DNA from: Grifola frondosa
Lineage: Eukaryota; Basidiomycota; Agaricomycetes; Polyporales; Grifolaceae
DNA: 64,000 nt
Reading direction: 5' to 3'
Assembly: GCA_001683735.1 (NCBI GenBank)
Contig: LUGG01000003.1
Location: forward strand, 1,364,001 to 1,428,000
Shown piece after piece: positions 1-11,581 of this stretch. A model generated the notes under the pieces. That model saw nothing but the letters and a program-made list of their open reading frames with translations, was not told the DNA's origin and did not search any database. The position numbers and the translations under genes were made by a program. The stretch's first letter is position 1. Every line of letters begins with the position of its first letter.

Positions 1-1632
1 GCGCAGGTATCGCAGAGCGAATTTCGCTCATAGTCCTGTTCGACATGATCAATGTTGTGCACAACGACCAACATTTCGTGGCTCACCAAGGCATCGGGGT
101 AAATTCGGGAAGATTATCCTCAGAATAGTTGTCATTAGACCCCTTGGAACGGTCCTCTGCATTCTGGATCGTACAGGTAGTGGCTGCCATCGTTAGCGTG
201 GACGGGGAGCAAGATGGTGTCAAATCGCATCTATTTATCCATGAATCAGGCAACGAACAACTGGAACTGATTCGACAAAGCAATCAGTGTGCTCAGGACC
301 TACGACAGCGGCACTGACATCGTGGATGAGATTTTTCAGCGCAACCGTGGCGCCTTGTTAACGTCACGAATAAGATGATCTCTTTGTGGGGGGGTGGGCG
401 TTGAAATCGTTTCTTACTGGACAGCACAGGGCTCCGTGTAGTCAAGGAGCTCCTTTGTAAATTAACAGGCACCGCAAAATGCATCGCGACAAGAACTCTA
501 GTCACAATAATACACCTCAATTTTTGCCATTCAGATGGCCGAGACGTGCAATTTCTTGACGTTTCACGGTAATGTGTACTCACCGCAATCAGTATCATGT
601 CCCTGAACCCCATTTCATTGTCTGATGCTTCTCCGAGGAATTTGATTCACACGTTACCTGATGGACTATCGCCGACATCCAATAAAGATGTCCGCATGGT
701 TGAAAGGATTTAGCGCAGTTATTGCTGGTATGATTTCTGGTAGTGATCAGCCATCTTCCCATAAGGACTTGGTAGCATCAGGGCTGCGGCGCCTTACAGG
801 ACGGAGATCCGAGTCCGATGTCCTAGAGGACATCTCGGGGCTGTACGCGTGGGTTGGATACGGAGATAGACTGCGTGGTGGGCTTGCGCTACCGCAAGAA
901 GCAACCTAATATTATTGGACAGTGCAGCATCATAGACACATAGCTGAGCGAAAGAGACCGAGATGCCACCGAGCACAGACGTGGCGATTACGGCAAACGC
1001 CGAGCGGATTACTTCGTGATCGACCGCCTGTGTGGTACAGTACTTACTTCAGTATTCCCATTGCACGTTTCAAAACTAATTTCTTAGGTCAGGGATTGCA
1101 CATGCTTTCGCTAGTCTCAGTTCTCTATTAGGCTAATGATGACTGTGGCACAGCAGCATGAATATCGCAGTTGCGGTGTTCCCGCTATTATGTAAGTAAG
1201 GTTCGGTATGATCAGAACCTTCCGAGATGTCGTGTTGATTATATCATTTATGCCAGAATTACAATATATCTCCGAAGTCCAGACGCACCGAGTTGATGCA
1301 ATGCTGGCCGTCTCGGGGGATCTCCTGCCGCGTGAACATCACTGTCAACTCAAACAAGTGGTGGCGATGTCGCGGTGATTCTCTGAATGCCCTAAACTTC
1401 TGAGATACTGAAATGGTACTCAATAGGCCTAGTATATGATGTTAGTATTATCAAAGTATTCGGCACAAATCAGATGTGCGCCTGCGAGGTCGGCGCCGCG
1501 ATCCAGACTTGCTAAGTCTCATCAGATTCCTGAAAATTGATGACACGGACACCTTAAGGTGAGCACCGTCTAGGATTAAAGAGGTTCGAGACGACATCCT
1601 TCTTCACCATTACGCCTCGTTTCGCTTCCGCT
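1..1632. other. No recognisable gene
   Basis: I could not assign a gene here. Short open stretches exist, for example 129-317 (+) and 661-909 (+), but none carries a motif I recognise and none joins to a neighbour by convincing splice sites. The first ~1.1 kb could hold the exons of an unrecognised + strand gene running in from the left edge. The part next to 1633 is AT-rich and is probably the promoter of the following gene. Confidence 0.4.
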
Positions 1633-3717
1633 ATGACTGTGGTCGATAATCTCCTTGGTTCAATCTTGCTAGGCGTGCTCATTGCATGCGTGTGGGTATC
1701 GTTTCCTCCAAATGGCCTTTGGTCCATTGAAGTTAAACTTAGTTTGGTGATATAGCCTGTACGGTGCAACAACATTGCAGACATTCATGTATATGCAAAC
1801 ATACCCGAAAGACCCCCGTTTTTTGAAGATCATGGTCAGTTCAATAGTGTCTTCATTAAGTTGTGACTCAATGTAAGATCGTTGAAGGTCGCAATTCTTT
1901 GGTAAGCGCTTGTAAGCACATGAAGTCTCCGTTGCGATTGACGTCTTGCGTAGGGGGATAGAAACTCTGCATACCGGCTTTTGTATGCAGTTCATCTATG
2001 AATATACCATCACGAACTTCGGAAATCTTGAATTCATGAGTACAATTTACTGGTGGGCGATGAGCGTTTTGTATGATGTTCATCGTCCTGATCAGTACTG
2101 CTTTGCAGGGCTGGCAGCGTGGGTGTTCTTCTCAATGCCCAAAATATGAATTTTATTCACATACATTTATCGTCCTCAGCTCACGGTTCTCCTCGGGGTA
2201 CGTCCCGTCTGAGTCTTCGTGTTGTATTCTACACCTCATCCGCGACGTTCCGTAGATATTGATCCAATTGATCGTTCATAGGTGCGTCTTGGATTCGCCC
2301 TAGGCGACTCCCATACGCTGATGTTCAACCTGCATTTGTTGGGGTAGTTTCTATATCCGACGGGTATGGATTTGTGAGTGACGCCTTTCGACAAATTTGA
2401 CGCACTTTTAACTTCGGAGCCAGTGACCAATGGCTCGCTACTCTTTACCGCGCCCCTTGTAAGTGCTTCAAGCGTAAGCATTCCCCTGTTTTTCACGTCA
2501 GACTGATTGCTGGATAAGGTGTTGCTCGCGGGTTGCCGCTTTGGTATGATCAAGTCTTTATCGCATTTATTCACTACTAATCCCAAAATCAGGCTTCGGG
2601 ATAGGTGCGTTGAACTATTCAAATAATGCCTGGGCTTATATCTTGCCGGAATATAGCTACGACAGCGTACAGGTACGTTTCCGATGGATATGTATGTTAT
2701 TCATTGTCTTCTGATGAACCTCCGGCTAGCTATGTCATTGTATCTTGGGCCAATTTCAGGCTGAACAAAGGACCGCTCGTGTGTAAAATTTCTCATCAGA
2801 AGAGGCACTATTGAATGACGTGTACCTTAATAACAGGTGACCCTTAGTGTTGGAATAGGGTGTTCTGCCTGTATAGATGTTGCGGTCGCGGCCATTCTCA
2901 TTTACCATCTACGCAAGGGAAGAAATGGTTGGAAGAGGTAGGTTTCATCTGGCATTCTTCAAGCGATCTCGTTCTGATTTTCGCGATATGTAGCTCCGAC
3001 GGCATGCTAACTTGGCTGAGCGTGTACACCATAAACACGGGTGCTCTGACTAGGTACGTATTATAAAAAAGCAGTTCCATCTTGCTGCAATCCTCTGACT
3101 TGTTGCGATAGTATTTTCTCAGTCATAACTGTGCTCTTGGTGAGTACACTCTGGATGAATCATCGTGCTCTCCGATTCTCAATCACAGCATATACAGTTT
3201 GCGACTGAGAAGAATAGCATCATCTTCATGGCATTTGTCGAGATGCAAAGCAAACGTGGGTGGCCTCTGTTTTTATACTTTCCACATATTCGCATACTGA
3301 TAATAAATGATATTTGGCTGTTCCCTTAGTGTATGCGAATTCGTTCCTTGGGAGGTATGCATTATGCACTGTCGCTAATCCAAATACTCACCAAGATTTG
3401 TGTTCAGCTTGAATGCCCGCCAACATATTCGCAACAAGTACAACGATCAGTCCAGTTTCGCCCTTTCAGCGAGGTCGCAGTTCAAGGCGGCTACCCCGGT
3501 ATGTCATGCAAAGTTGAACTCAACACTGTTAATAATGTTGCGATATATTAGGCCCGTGTTGATATCTTCCAGGACACGATCATTACGGAAGATACTGGTA
3601 CTGCAGCTACCCAGGTAAGTTAATGATGCTTGATTGATTTCCTTCAACCAATAACTCGTTTTATTTGCTGCATAGCCGATGGCATTTGCGGATAAGAAAC
3701 GGGACGAACTCGTGTGA
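1633..3717 (+). CDS. DUF6534-type multi-pass membrane protein (divergent copy)
   Basis: Function unknown; the family is basidiomycete-specific and predicted to have about seven membrane helices. Exon 1 (1633-1695) reads MTVVDNLLGSILLGVLIACV, the usual first helix. Exon 2 (1781-1834) gives QTYPKDPRFLKIM, matching the family's QTYxYYxRYPKD block. An exon near 1957-2060 gives YEYTITNFGNLEFMS, and one near 2925-3052 gives VYTINTGALTR. The LNARQHIRNKY block is built across a clean intron (TTCCTTGGGAG / CTTGAATGCC, about 3357-3410). Later exons read ARVDIFQDTIITEDTG and PMAFADKKRDELV, then TGA at 3715-3717. Every join I could test keeps frame, so this copy looks intact. It is clearly more diverged than the six copies at 18-48 kb. 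Some internal exons were not resolved. I am fairly sure of the family and have no evidence on substrate or role. Confidence 0.72.
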
Positions 3718-5143
3718 AGAACGCCAGAGTTTTGGCAGTTCAACGTCAGTATATCCCATTCCGGTTAACAAAGTTGTTAGCTATGCTTTGTTGTATTGTG
3801 TGATAGTAGTATGTATTTGATGGCGTATGTGACATCATCAGACTGATAGCAACACTTACTGGCGTGTGGCACATATCATCGACGCAACCAGGTCATGCGC
3901 CGACAACATCAGAAAACTCGGGGAAACCGGGTATTAACTGCTGATGGTTGGTTATCCATGCGTTTACGTTTACTGCTACCGACAGACCTGAAAAGACTAT
4001 TAAGTATCTCTAACGCTCGGCCGAGATAGATCAGCTCAAATTGAGCGTCTAATACGCGCGCTAAGTTCTCCATGTTCACCCTTGCTCATCACGCACATTC
4101 GTAGTCGCATCAGCAATGGGCATGCCTTGCAGCGTTCTAGTATTCTCTGCGAAGGACGTCTTGCATCAACGTTTCACCTTGTCGCAATCCTGTGTGCACG
4201 CAGTCCGGATCTAAAAACGTCTGTCTGCTAAATTCTCACGATCTGGTATTTTTCCAACTAAGTAAGAATAGTTACTAATATACGCGTAAAAAGTTGCGAA
4301 GAACTTACATCGTTGCGCCAGTGATTCAACCGTATGTCCTACTGCCCATCCTGACCAATTCGAAGGCGGAAGCTCTGAAATCCGTGTCTTCTCATTCCGA
4401 TGATCAATGACATTCTATCTGATCATCTTTGGCAGGTCGCCGCAATCGATATGCCGCCTGGGGATTTCCAGGATTACCGCAAGCACCAGCACGCCTCCTC
4501 GGAACCTAGCAAGTGATGAAGCGTGTACCTACCTCTCAACATGGTGATCCAGCCGTGTGCCTCGCAGAAGGGAATTGAAGGTCCAAACGTGTTTGATTTC
4601 GGAGCAACCGGAAATTGCAGAGGCTCCCCTTTGATCGATGGAGCAACAACACCCCATCTCACATCTCACCTTATGCAATTGATCTTCAACTGTCAGTACC
4701 CTGGGCTGAAATGCCAACTTCTTGATTTTGGCGCTCCTACCGGCATCATATCTTTCTCCCTTGACCGGCCAATGTCACCAAAGCTGATGGTAATAATTAT
4801 ATATTGGCTGTCCCTCCAAGAAGCCATGTTCAACTGATCAGAACGATGGCAGGCACTGATAATTCATCATGAAGGCGGTGCAACGGCCACTCTTCACGTT
4901 GGATTTGGATCAACAATTTTGCCAACAGTGAGCCACCTAGATATCCCCATCTGGATGTCTCGAGAATCCTCGACTCAATTTCATAATTCACCTGTCGACG
5001 CATGACACCCAAGTTACCTTACAGTGGTTCATCAGGTAAGGAGCCTACATTGGTGCATTCCGTGATTTCTCACTAGAGCTCCTCCAACTGACTTTGTTAA
5101 CCATATAATCCAGTTGCTGTTACAGTGTTCACACCAATTTACC
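3718..5143. other. Intergenic, nothing recognised
   Basis: There is no recognisable gene. A 104-codon open frame on + (4523-4837) and overlapping minus-strand frames have no motif and no convincing splice partners. The stretch is most likely the 3' end of the membrane protein gene plus the 5' region of the hydrolase gene. Confidence 0.4.
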
Positions 5144-6894
5144 ATGCATCTCTACTCCTTTCTATCTCCATACATTGTGCAAGTATTTCTTCGATCATTT
5201 CTTTCGATAGTGCATGCTGTTTGGAGATATTGGCACTACGTCTTGTATGACCGCTACAGACCTACCCTCTACTTCGGGGAGCCTATGGCATCCAGCAATG
5301 TGACAGTGCATGATCAAGAAGTTCTTCAAGTGCTGACAATGAGGGAGTTCTTCCTATCAAGGTGCCCTAGTCTAGCGGAAGGATTCCACGCATCGTGGAT
5401 GTTATTCAAGTAAGTGCCCTATGATTTTCACGTATCATACGCAAGTTGACGATAGAGAATAGTGGTCATTTACAGACTGTTTATAATATCTTCGGAGACT
5501 TTTCCAATGTAGATGAGGTCGTATATGATAGGTCTGTGATGGTTTTCTTTTCGCTACATAATTTTGATTTCGATATGGTTACAGGAAGCTGCTTCGTCTA
5601 ATGGATGGCGGTACTGTGTAAGTTCGGAACAGCACCAGGGAAGTCCGGAGTTGAGTTCTGTAGTTCGTTAGACTTCACACCAGTATCCGACATGCAATCT
5701 CTTGCTAATGACACGCCAATACTTGTCGCCTTTCACGGAATGACAGGAGGTCAGCCATTCATCCGACGTCGTGCGTTAATTCATTACCTTACCTCACGCC
5801 ATTTTGTTCACAGGGTCCTACGAAGCGTACCTCCGATCGATACTGGCGCCCGCTTGTGCTTCTGTCGCTGAAGGCGGGCTGGGGTACCGAGCCGTCGTTA
5901 TCAACTTCCGAGGATGTGCGGGAACGCCTGTGACCAGTGACCAGCTATACCATTGTGGCACTACGGACGATGCCCGTCAAGCGCTCATGTACATCGCCAA
6001 GTGCTATCCTCATGCCCGTCTGATAGGTGTCGGGTTTTCTCTCGGTGCCAATATGCTCGTTCGATACCTGGCCCAGGAAGGTGAGTATAGCCGACTTGTC
6101 GCAGGGTGTGCACTCAGCTGCGTAAGTAATGATTCATCTAATCACCTGTCGCAACCATTGATGTCTATGAAGCCTTGGGATCTACATGCTGTTAGTTCGA
6201 GGTGAGAATTCTGTTGGTCCAAATGAGCCACTTCGAACTGATAGCATCGCGTTTAGGTTATCAAAAGGCACATGGAATGGAGCAGGTATATTCTCGAGCT
6301 CTTGCGCAGAATCTGCAGAATCTCGTCACGACCCACTCGGACAAGCTCGCTAGAAACGCGGCGTTCGCTCAAGTCATGCCGACGATCCTCTCTCTCAAAT
6401 CACCTAGTTTATTTGAATTCGACGCATTATACACGAGCCAACACGCGAGCCATGCTGCGCCTTTTCCCTTCCCCAGTGTGCGAGAGTACTATTCATGGGC
6501 ATCGAGCCACAACGTCCTTTCAGACGTCCGCGTGCCCCTGCTTGCCATCAATGCGGATGATGACCCAATCGTCCAGGACCTACCACTGGACTTGGGTCGA
6601 AATGGGCTAGTCGTACTCGCGGTAACCAGAGGCGGTGGACATCTCGGGTGGTTCACATCTAGAAAACGATGGTGGTGCGGTGAGCATCCAAGATGGGTGA
6701 GAAAGCCCGTGCTGGAGTGGCTGAGGGCGGTTGGAAAAGACCTATGGGTCGACTCTCCGAGAGGTCGTCCTTTGTGTACTGTCAATGGATTCATTTCAGA
6801 GGTTGGAAGAGAAAATATTGGCTGTAGGGAAGTGGAGGGTGGAGGCAAGATCACTTGCGATGTTGTGCGTGCACAATCCTTCGCTGGATTATAG
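5144..6894 (+). CDS. YheT/EMB8-type alpha/beta hydrolase (one apparent frameshift)
   Basis: This is a serine hydrolase of the YheT/EMB8 group, whose fungal members include lipid or ethanol acyl-ester hydrolases. The start at 5144 gives MHLYSFLSPYIVQVFL, a likely membrane anchor. Splicing TTCAA / TGGTCATTT (5409 to about 5462) creates the hallmark FNGHLQT, followed by GDFSNVDEVVYD, DGGTVSLDFTPV and LVAFHGMTGG. The nucleophile motif is GFSLGAN (about 6030-6050), the acid is in INADDDPI (about 6548-6570), and the histidine is in GGGHLGWF (about 6628-6652). All three catalytic residues are therefore present. After PWDLHAVSSRL-SKGTWNG the reading frame must shift to reach VYSRALAQNLQNL (near 6275-6286). 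No GT-AG intron I can see restores frame while keeping both blocks. It could be a real lesion, a sequence error or an unusual splice. The last 60 or so residues after the core look like a non-conserved tail. Confidence 0.8.
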
Positions 6895-7233
6895 CACAAT
6901 TTAAATATGACTACTGTTCATACATGTATGTCGAACTTAGACTCTCAGTGAATGCGCCGTAACCAATGCTCTATTAGAGAAGAGCGTTTACTCAAGAAGA
7001 TCGTGGGCAACTCTTGCTTAGTTTGTAACGCGCTTTAAATACGACCACTGTTTGTTAGACTTGACCGCCATAACCAATGTTCTGTGGGGGAAAAGCACTT
7101 GTTCAAGCACGACCACCGCAAACGAAAAATCTGAATTCAGCAGGTCAGAATATCATTCAGGCGCGAATGGGCATAACAAAGAACGTAATTCAATAGCGTA
7201 TTTAATATGTGAACAAGGTCAATGCCGATTTAC
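6895..7233. other. Convergent intergenic spacer
   Basis: This spacer lies between the 3' ends of the hydrolase (+) and the first P450 (-). It holds a short imperfect direct repeat: aaatatgactactgtt near 6903 resembles aaatacgaccactgtt near 7036, and the words following each are similar. I see no gene. Confidence 0.4.
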
Positions 7234-9959
7234 TCATGACGTGGTGGGCTCCTGCCCTTCAGCCTCACCCATCTTCACCCACAGCCCTCCCTATTAAACG
7301 CGATCAGCTACCATCTCTTGTATTCAGTCACTCAAACACTCACGAACGAGTACAAGCCGATATGTACTTTCGGAAATATCTGCTCTAGCGCCTTCCGCCC
7401 CTTGGCGTTCTTCCACTCCGCCGGCGGGCTAGAGTCGGGCGGCTGCGCAGACAAATCAAGTGACATCGTCGAGAAGTTCTGAAGTAGCCGGATGATAAAG
7501 AAAGACATCTCGTTGTATGCGAACTGTTACAGAAAGTTAGCAAGCGCGCTGCGGGAACGACGAGAGATGCAGACTCGCCTGTTGTCCGAGGCATATGCGT
7601 GGCCCAGCATTGAACGGGAGAAAGATGAACGGGTGGGCACCAGATACTTGTTTACTCTCTCATCTATAAATCGGTCGGGATCATACTTCTCCGCTGTGGC
7701 ATGCTGTCAGCAACGGACTTCTACAATAGTGTATACACAGACCATCTGGGCCCCAATATTTCGGATTGCGGTGCATATTCATCACCGAGTACGCAATCCT
7801 ATGATGGGTATATGGTAAGGAAAAGGAATAGGATGGCACAACGGTGCATACCCTGTCTTCGCAGGTATGTAGATAGGCTTGCCGTGGGGATCGGGATTGG
7901 GCAGCGTCGACTCTTTGATGGAGCATCTAACAGAAAGTGTCATGCATAAATAATAGTATTAGGTCTCATGAAGGAAGGACATCCACCTAATATTGAAAGG
8001 TCTAGATTTTGGTACGCAGGAAGTTCGTATGCGATGTCTGGCAATAGTCCGGGAATATACTCACACCGGTGGGTAAAGTCGCAATGTTTCTTCAAGTATC
8101 ATACATCGAGACATCAGCATGAATAGAATGTCCTTTACAAAGAATCTGGCATATGCACATACCATTGAGCACAGCGCGCAAGTACTTCATTCCTCGTATG
8201 CTATCGTAAGTCGGCCGCCGGATCGGACCGACATGGAGCAGGACCTCTTCGCGCAGGCATTTGAGGACATCGGGATACATGCACAGAAGGTAAATTGTGA
8301 AAGTAAGGGTCGATGCGGTCTAAAAGCCAGAATTACGATTATAATACGTCGCACAACGAGTAAACGCTGAAAACTATACTGACCGTATCCCGGCCAGCGA
8401 GCAACACATTCAGAGTCTCATCGTGTAGGATAGACAAATCTGCAACACGCGAACTCTGCTCAATTCGATCAAAAATACGGCAGAAAGGCGCAGGCAGGCT
8501 CACCAGATGTAAGCCGTGCCAGATGGTCTAACAACGTATCATCATTATCATCTGCCTTCTCGTCCGTGGTTTCCTCCTCTTGCCGCATCCGCGCCTCTTT
8601 CTTCCTCAATGCATCCTCCAAAATCGGCTGCAATACGCTATCCACCACAACCATGTGCTCATCGGTTTTGTCTCTGAAAAATTCTTGCAGCGGCCAAGTC
8701 CACCCTACACGAGGGCGCTCCGAGACGATAGCTTGAGCCGAGGCGAAAGCTTGTGCGAATTTCTCGGCAGCAGAAATCGGCTCGTCAGTGGTCTGGTGCG
8801 CAGCAACATTGTGTGGGTAGGGAAGAGGAGAAGAGAGGCTTTGCACGCAGAAACCAAATAGAAACTCGGTAGCGGAGTCGAGAGTGAACCGAGCAATGAG
8901 ATCCTATGGTTCGACCAAGACGACGTTCAGTGCCAGAAGCGTCATGGTAAAAATAGCAGTGTGCCAACCTGAAAATTGACAGCGATGCCTGCTTGAAGAC
9001 GTTCCTTCATCTTGAGGAGAGCATGTTCTGCAACACGATGAGTGCGAGGAAATGAATGGAGTGCTAGTAGATGAGCGCACCCGCGTGGCGATCAAAGAGC
9101 TCAAAATGGCTGATCCTTTCGCGGCTGAAGAACGGACGAGCCATAGAGCGATGGAATCTGCAAGACAATTCATAACGCTTCACTTGGAGAGAAGAAATCT
9201 GCAAACATACTTCCACATTTCACCTACATTGCAGCGTCAGTATCAAGAACGCCTACAGTACGTCCGCACGCACCGTCTGAATTGAAGACGCCTGTTCCGA
9301 AAAGAGAGCGCACGTACGAACTCCAGAGCTCGCCTATAGAACCTGACTTCAGCGAACTTCAAAAACATACAGATCGTAACAATACTACCTTTCTCATAAT
9401 TCACGAAATCAGTAGATAGAACGGTCTCATTCAAATAGTGAGCGGGGTTGCTGCCACGGAAACATCAGGTGACATACCTTCACTATTTCAGGATCACAGG
9501 TTGTATACGCGGTGTCCCAGAAGATGTTGTACTGAAAGATGGGGCCATTACCATCGAATCCAAGATCGAACATATCAGCTACGCAGAGCGTCAATTATTT
9601 CAGGAAAAATTCGCGGGGGAAATTGCTTGCGAACATGGATATCCAAACCGCGTCAACCGTATCACATCGCGGAAAACATCGAAATTCCCCGGCCACTTTC
9701 CATTCAGGCGAGGTGGAACGATAGCTCCGAAAAGTGCCGCTTGATGACGTTGGTTCCAGAATTTGAACAAAATGCGTACAGTTAGAACGAAAGGGTCGCT
9801 CGCCAACACTGCCACGGCCCAGAACCATGTCGGCAAGCTGACACCACCGTATAGACTGGCATATCGTGCAGAAAGCAGTACAACGATGGGGGGAACGACT
9901 ACATGGAGTAGATACCGACTGAGAAAGGGAATGCCGGGGGGAATAGATCGGATATGCAT
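7234..9959 (-). pseudogene. CYP63-like cytochrome P450, left paralogue, frameshifted
   Basis: This is a membrane-anchored monooxygenase of the CYP63-like group, a family known from white-rot fungi. The N-terminus has IPPGIPFL followed by hydrophobic helices; starts at 9959 and 9971 are both possible. In order along the minus strand the exons give YNIFWDTAYTTCDPEIVK (~9530), [13 protein letters not shown] (~9190-9300), [18 protein letters not shown] (~9100-9160), DLIARFTLDSATEFLFGF (~8850-8905), GWTWPLQEFFRDKT (~8680), the I-helix-side motif LNVLLAGRDT (~8385-8420), [15 protein letters not shown] (~8230-8275), and the haem loop [12 protein letters not shown] (~7575-7615). The last exon ends GLWVKMGEAEG and stops at 7234-7236. 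Near 7634-7641 the frame breaks: DERVNKYLV runs into PTRSS instead of HPFIFLPF, so one base appears missing relative to the right-hand paralogue (NPFIFLPF). That inactivates the haem-binding domain unless it is a sequence error. The gene is head to head with the 14.3-17.0 kb paralogue. Confidence 0.82.
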
Positions 9960-9971
9960 CTTGCCACACAA

Positions 9972-11581
9972 GAATGCTCTAGGACCTCAAACGTAGAAGA
10001 GCGTTTAAGGCGCAGATGATAACTGAAAATCTGGAGGATACCCAAGGCAAAAAGAGTCAGTGCAGAGCATGGATGTTTGGGAAGAGTCGATTGGTATGGA
10101 AGTTAGAACTATATCAATCACACGGACGGCGATTCGCTTACGCACCTTCGAATGGGCCAAAGGCGAGTTAGGCTAGGTACTTGAGGTCGAGAGAGATACA
10201 CGGAGTATTTCTAGGCTCAACTTGATGGAGAGTCACTGACAATCTGCTATCACACATTTGATATATACACATCAACGAGCCGAAGTAATCTTCAACGGAA
10301 TAGAAAAATGATTAATGTGTGTTGAGGATAACATCCATAGATGTGGCGGCGCGCCCGGAAAAGGCCGATTTTCTGATTTTCCTTTTATGGGGAATAGCCA
10401 CATCAACTTCACCGACGACATGGACCTCCCGCAACTGCTTATGATAACTCGAATCGTTATGTCCTGAGACTGACTGGGCAAATGGCACGAAGTAATGTGC
10501 ACTGCCTGGGGTCCTCAATACTTCTTTGCCAGTTTCCAGCCTTCTTCGTCTCGAGCAGAGGGTGGTGATGAACTGATAACGAAGTCGCGCAGATTATCTA
10601 TCAGACTGCTAGAAAGGATTGATACGTGCGGCGTCCAATGTGCTCCCTTGTCTAAGACCTGATCGTGCGGCGATACAGGCTATGTATGATCATTGTGTCA
10701 ACTCCATATCAGTTTGTGGAGGAAAATAAATTCTTCCTGAGTCTTCGGGTTCAATCTTTGAAAATTTCAGGAAGCATGAAGAAGAGCAAGGGATACTGTG
10801 ACACTGACAATAGCGGTCCGTCTTGTCTCAATCTCCGTCGATGGTGATGTTCGCCTATTCGTCATGTCAGCTATAGGAAGTCGCCTTGTGCCTTGAGTTC
10901 TATTCTGCCATCACAAATCCGACCGGAGCCTAAGGTGTGTCGACTGCTTCTTTAGTATTGTCTCATAGTTCCGGCCATATCAAGAGTACACAAGTATGTC
11001 TGCGCCGGGAGAAGCTGATCATCATCCATAGCATAGCCTCGCCGAACGCCGCTACCCCCGTCCCACTTGCATCTGCATCAGTATCAGATACATATCCAGG
11101 CTCGCTGAAAATGCGCCGATAACACGACGGCTGTCATCCCAATGCAAATTTACATAGAAATCACACGTTCCTGTCAGTAATCGCAGAAGACTGCGGTGCT
11201 CCATTTAATACTTCAATTTCCGTGTGGGAAGAGCGACCTGCTATGGTCTGATCTGAAATCCCTTCTCACACTTGTGGCTCGTATAAGGCCGCGATCCACA
11301 CCACCAATATCTTGGAACTACAAGCACGCAATATTTCCACTTGGTGCACATCTGGTCAAGTCATCATGTATGGGGAACGGGGGCCGAAGAGGCAATCGGA
11401 CTTTTGCGTCTTCATCTGCACATTTTGCTCCAAAACGAGATAAAATTACACAGGCTCCGTTCCAGTGTCCGAAGTAATGCCAATACTAGACCACGAGAAC
11501 CCCAAGGATATGCTGTGCCAACCCGACGATGGTTACAATCTCGCACACATTCCAGACAAGACCACCCCGTACGACCTGCCC
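9972..11581. other. Spacer between P450 genes, nothing recognised
   Basis: About 1.6 kb separates the 5' end of the left CYP63-like gene from the 3' end of the middle P450. Short frames such as 10272-10502 (-), 11196-11477 (+) and 10937-11122 (+) have no recognisable motif. The stretch may hold 5' regulatory sequence or decayed coding sequence; I cannot tell which. Confidence 0.4.
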
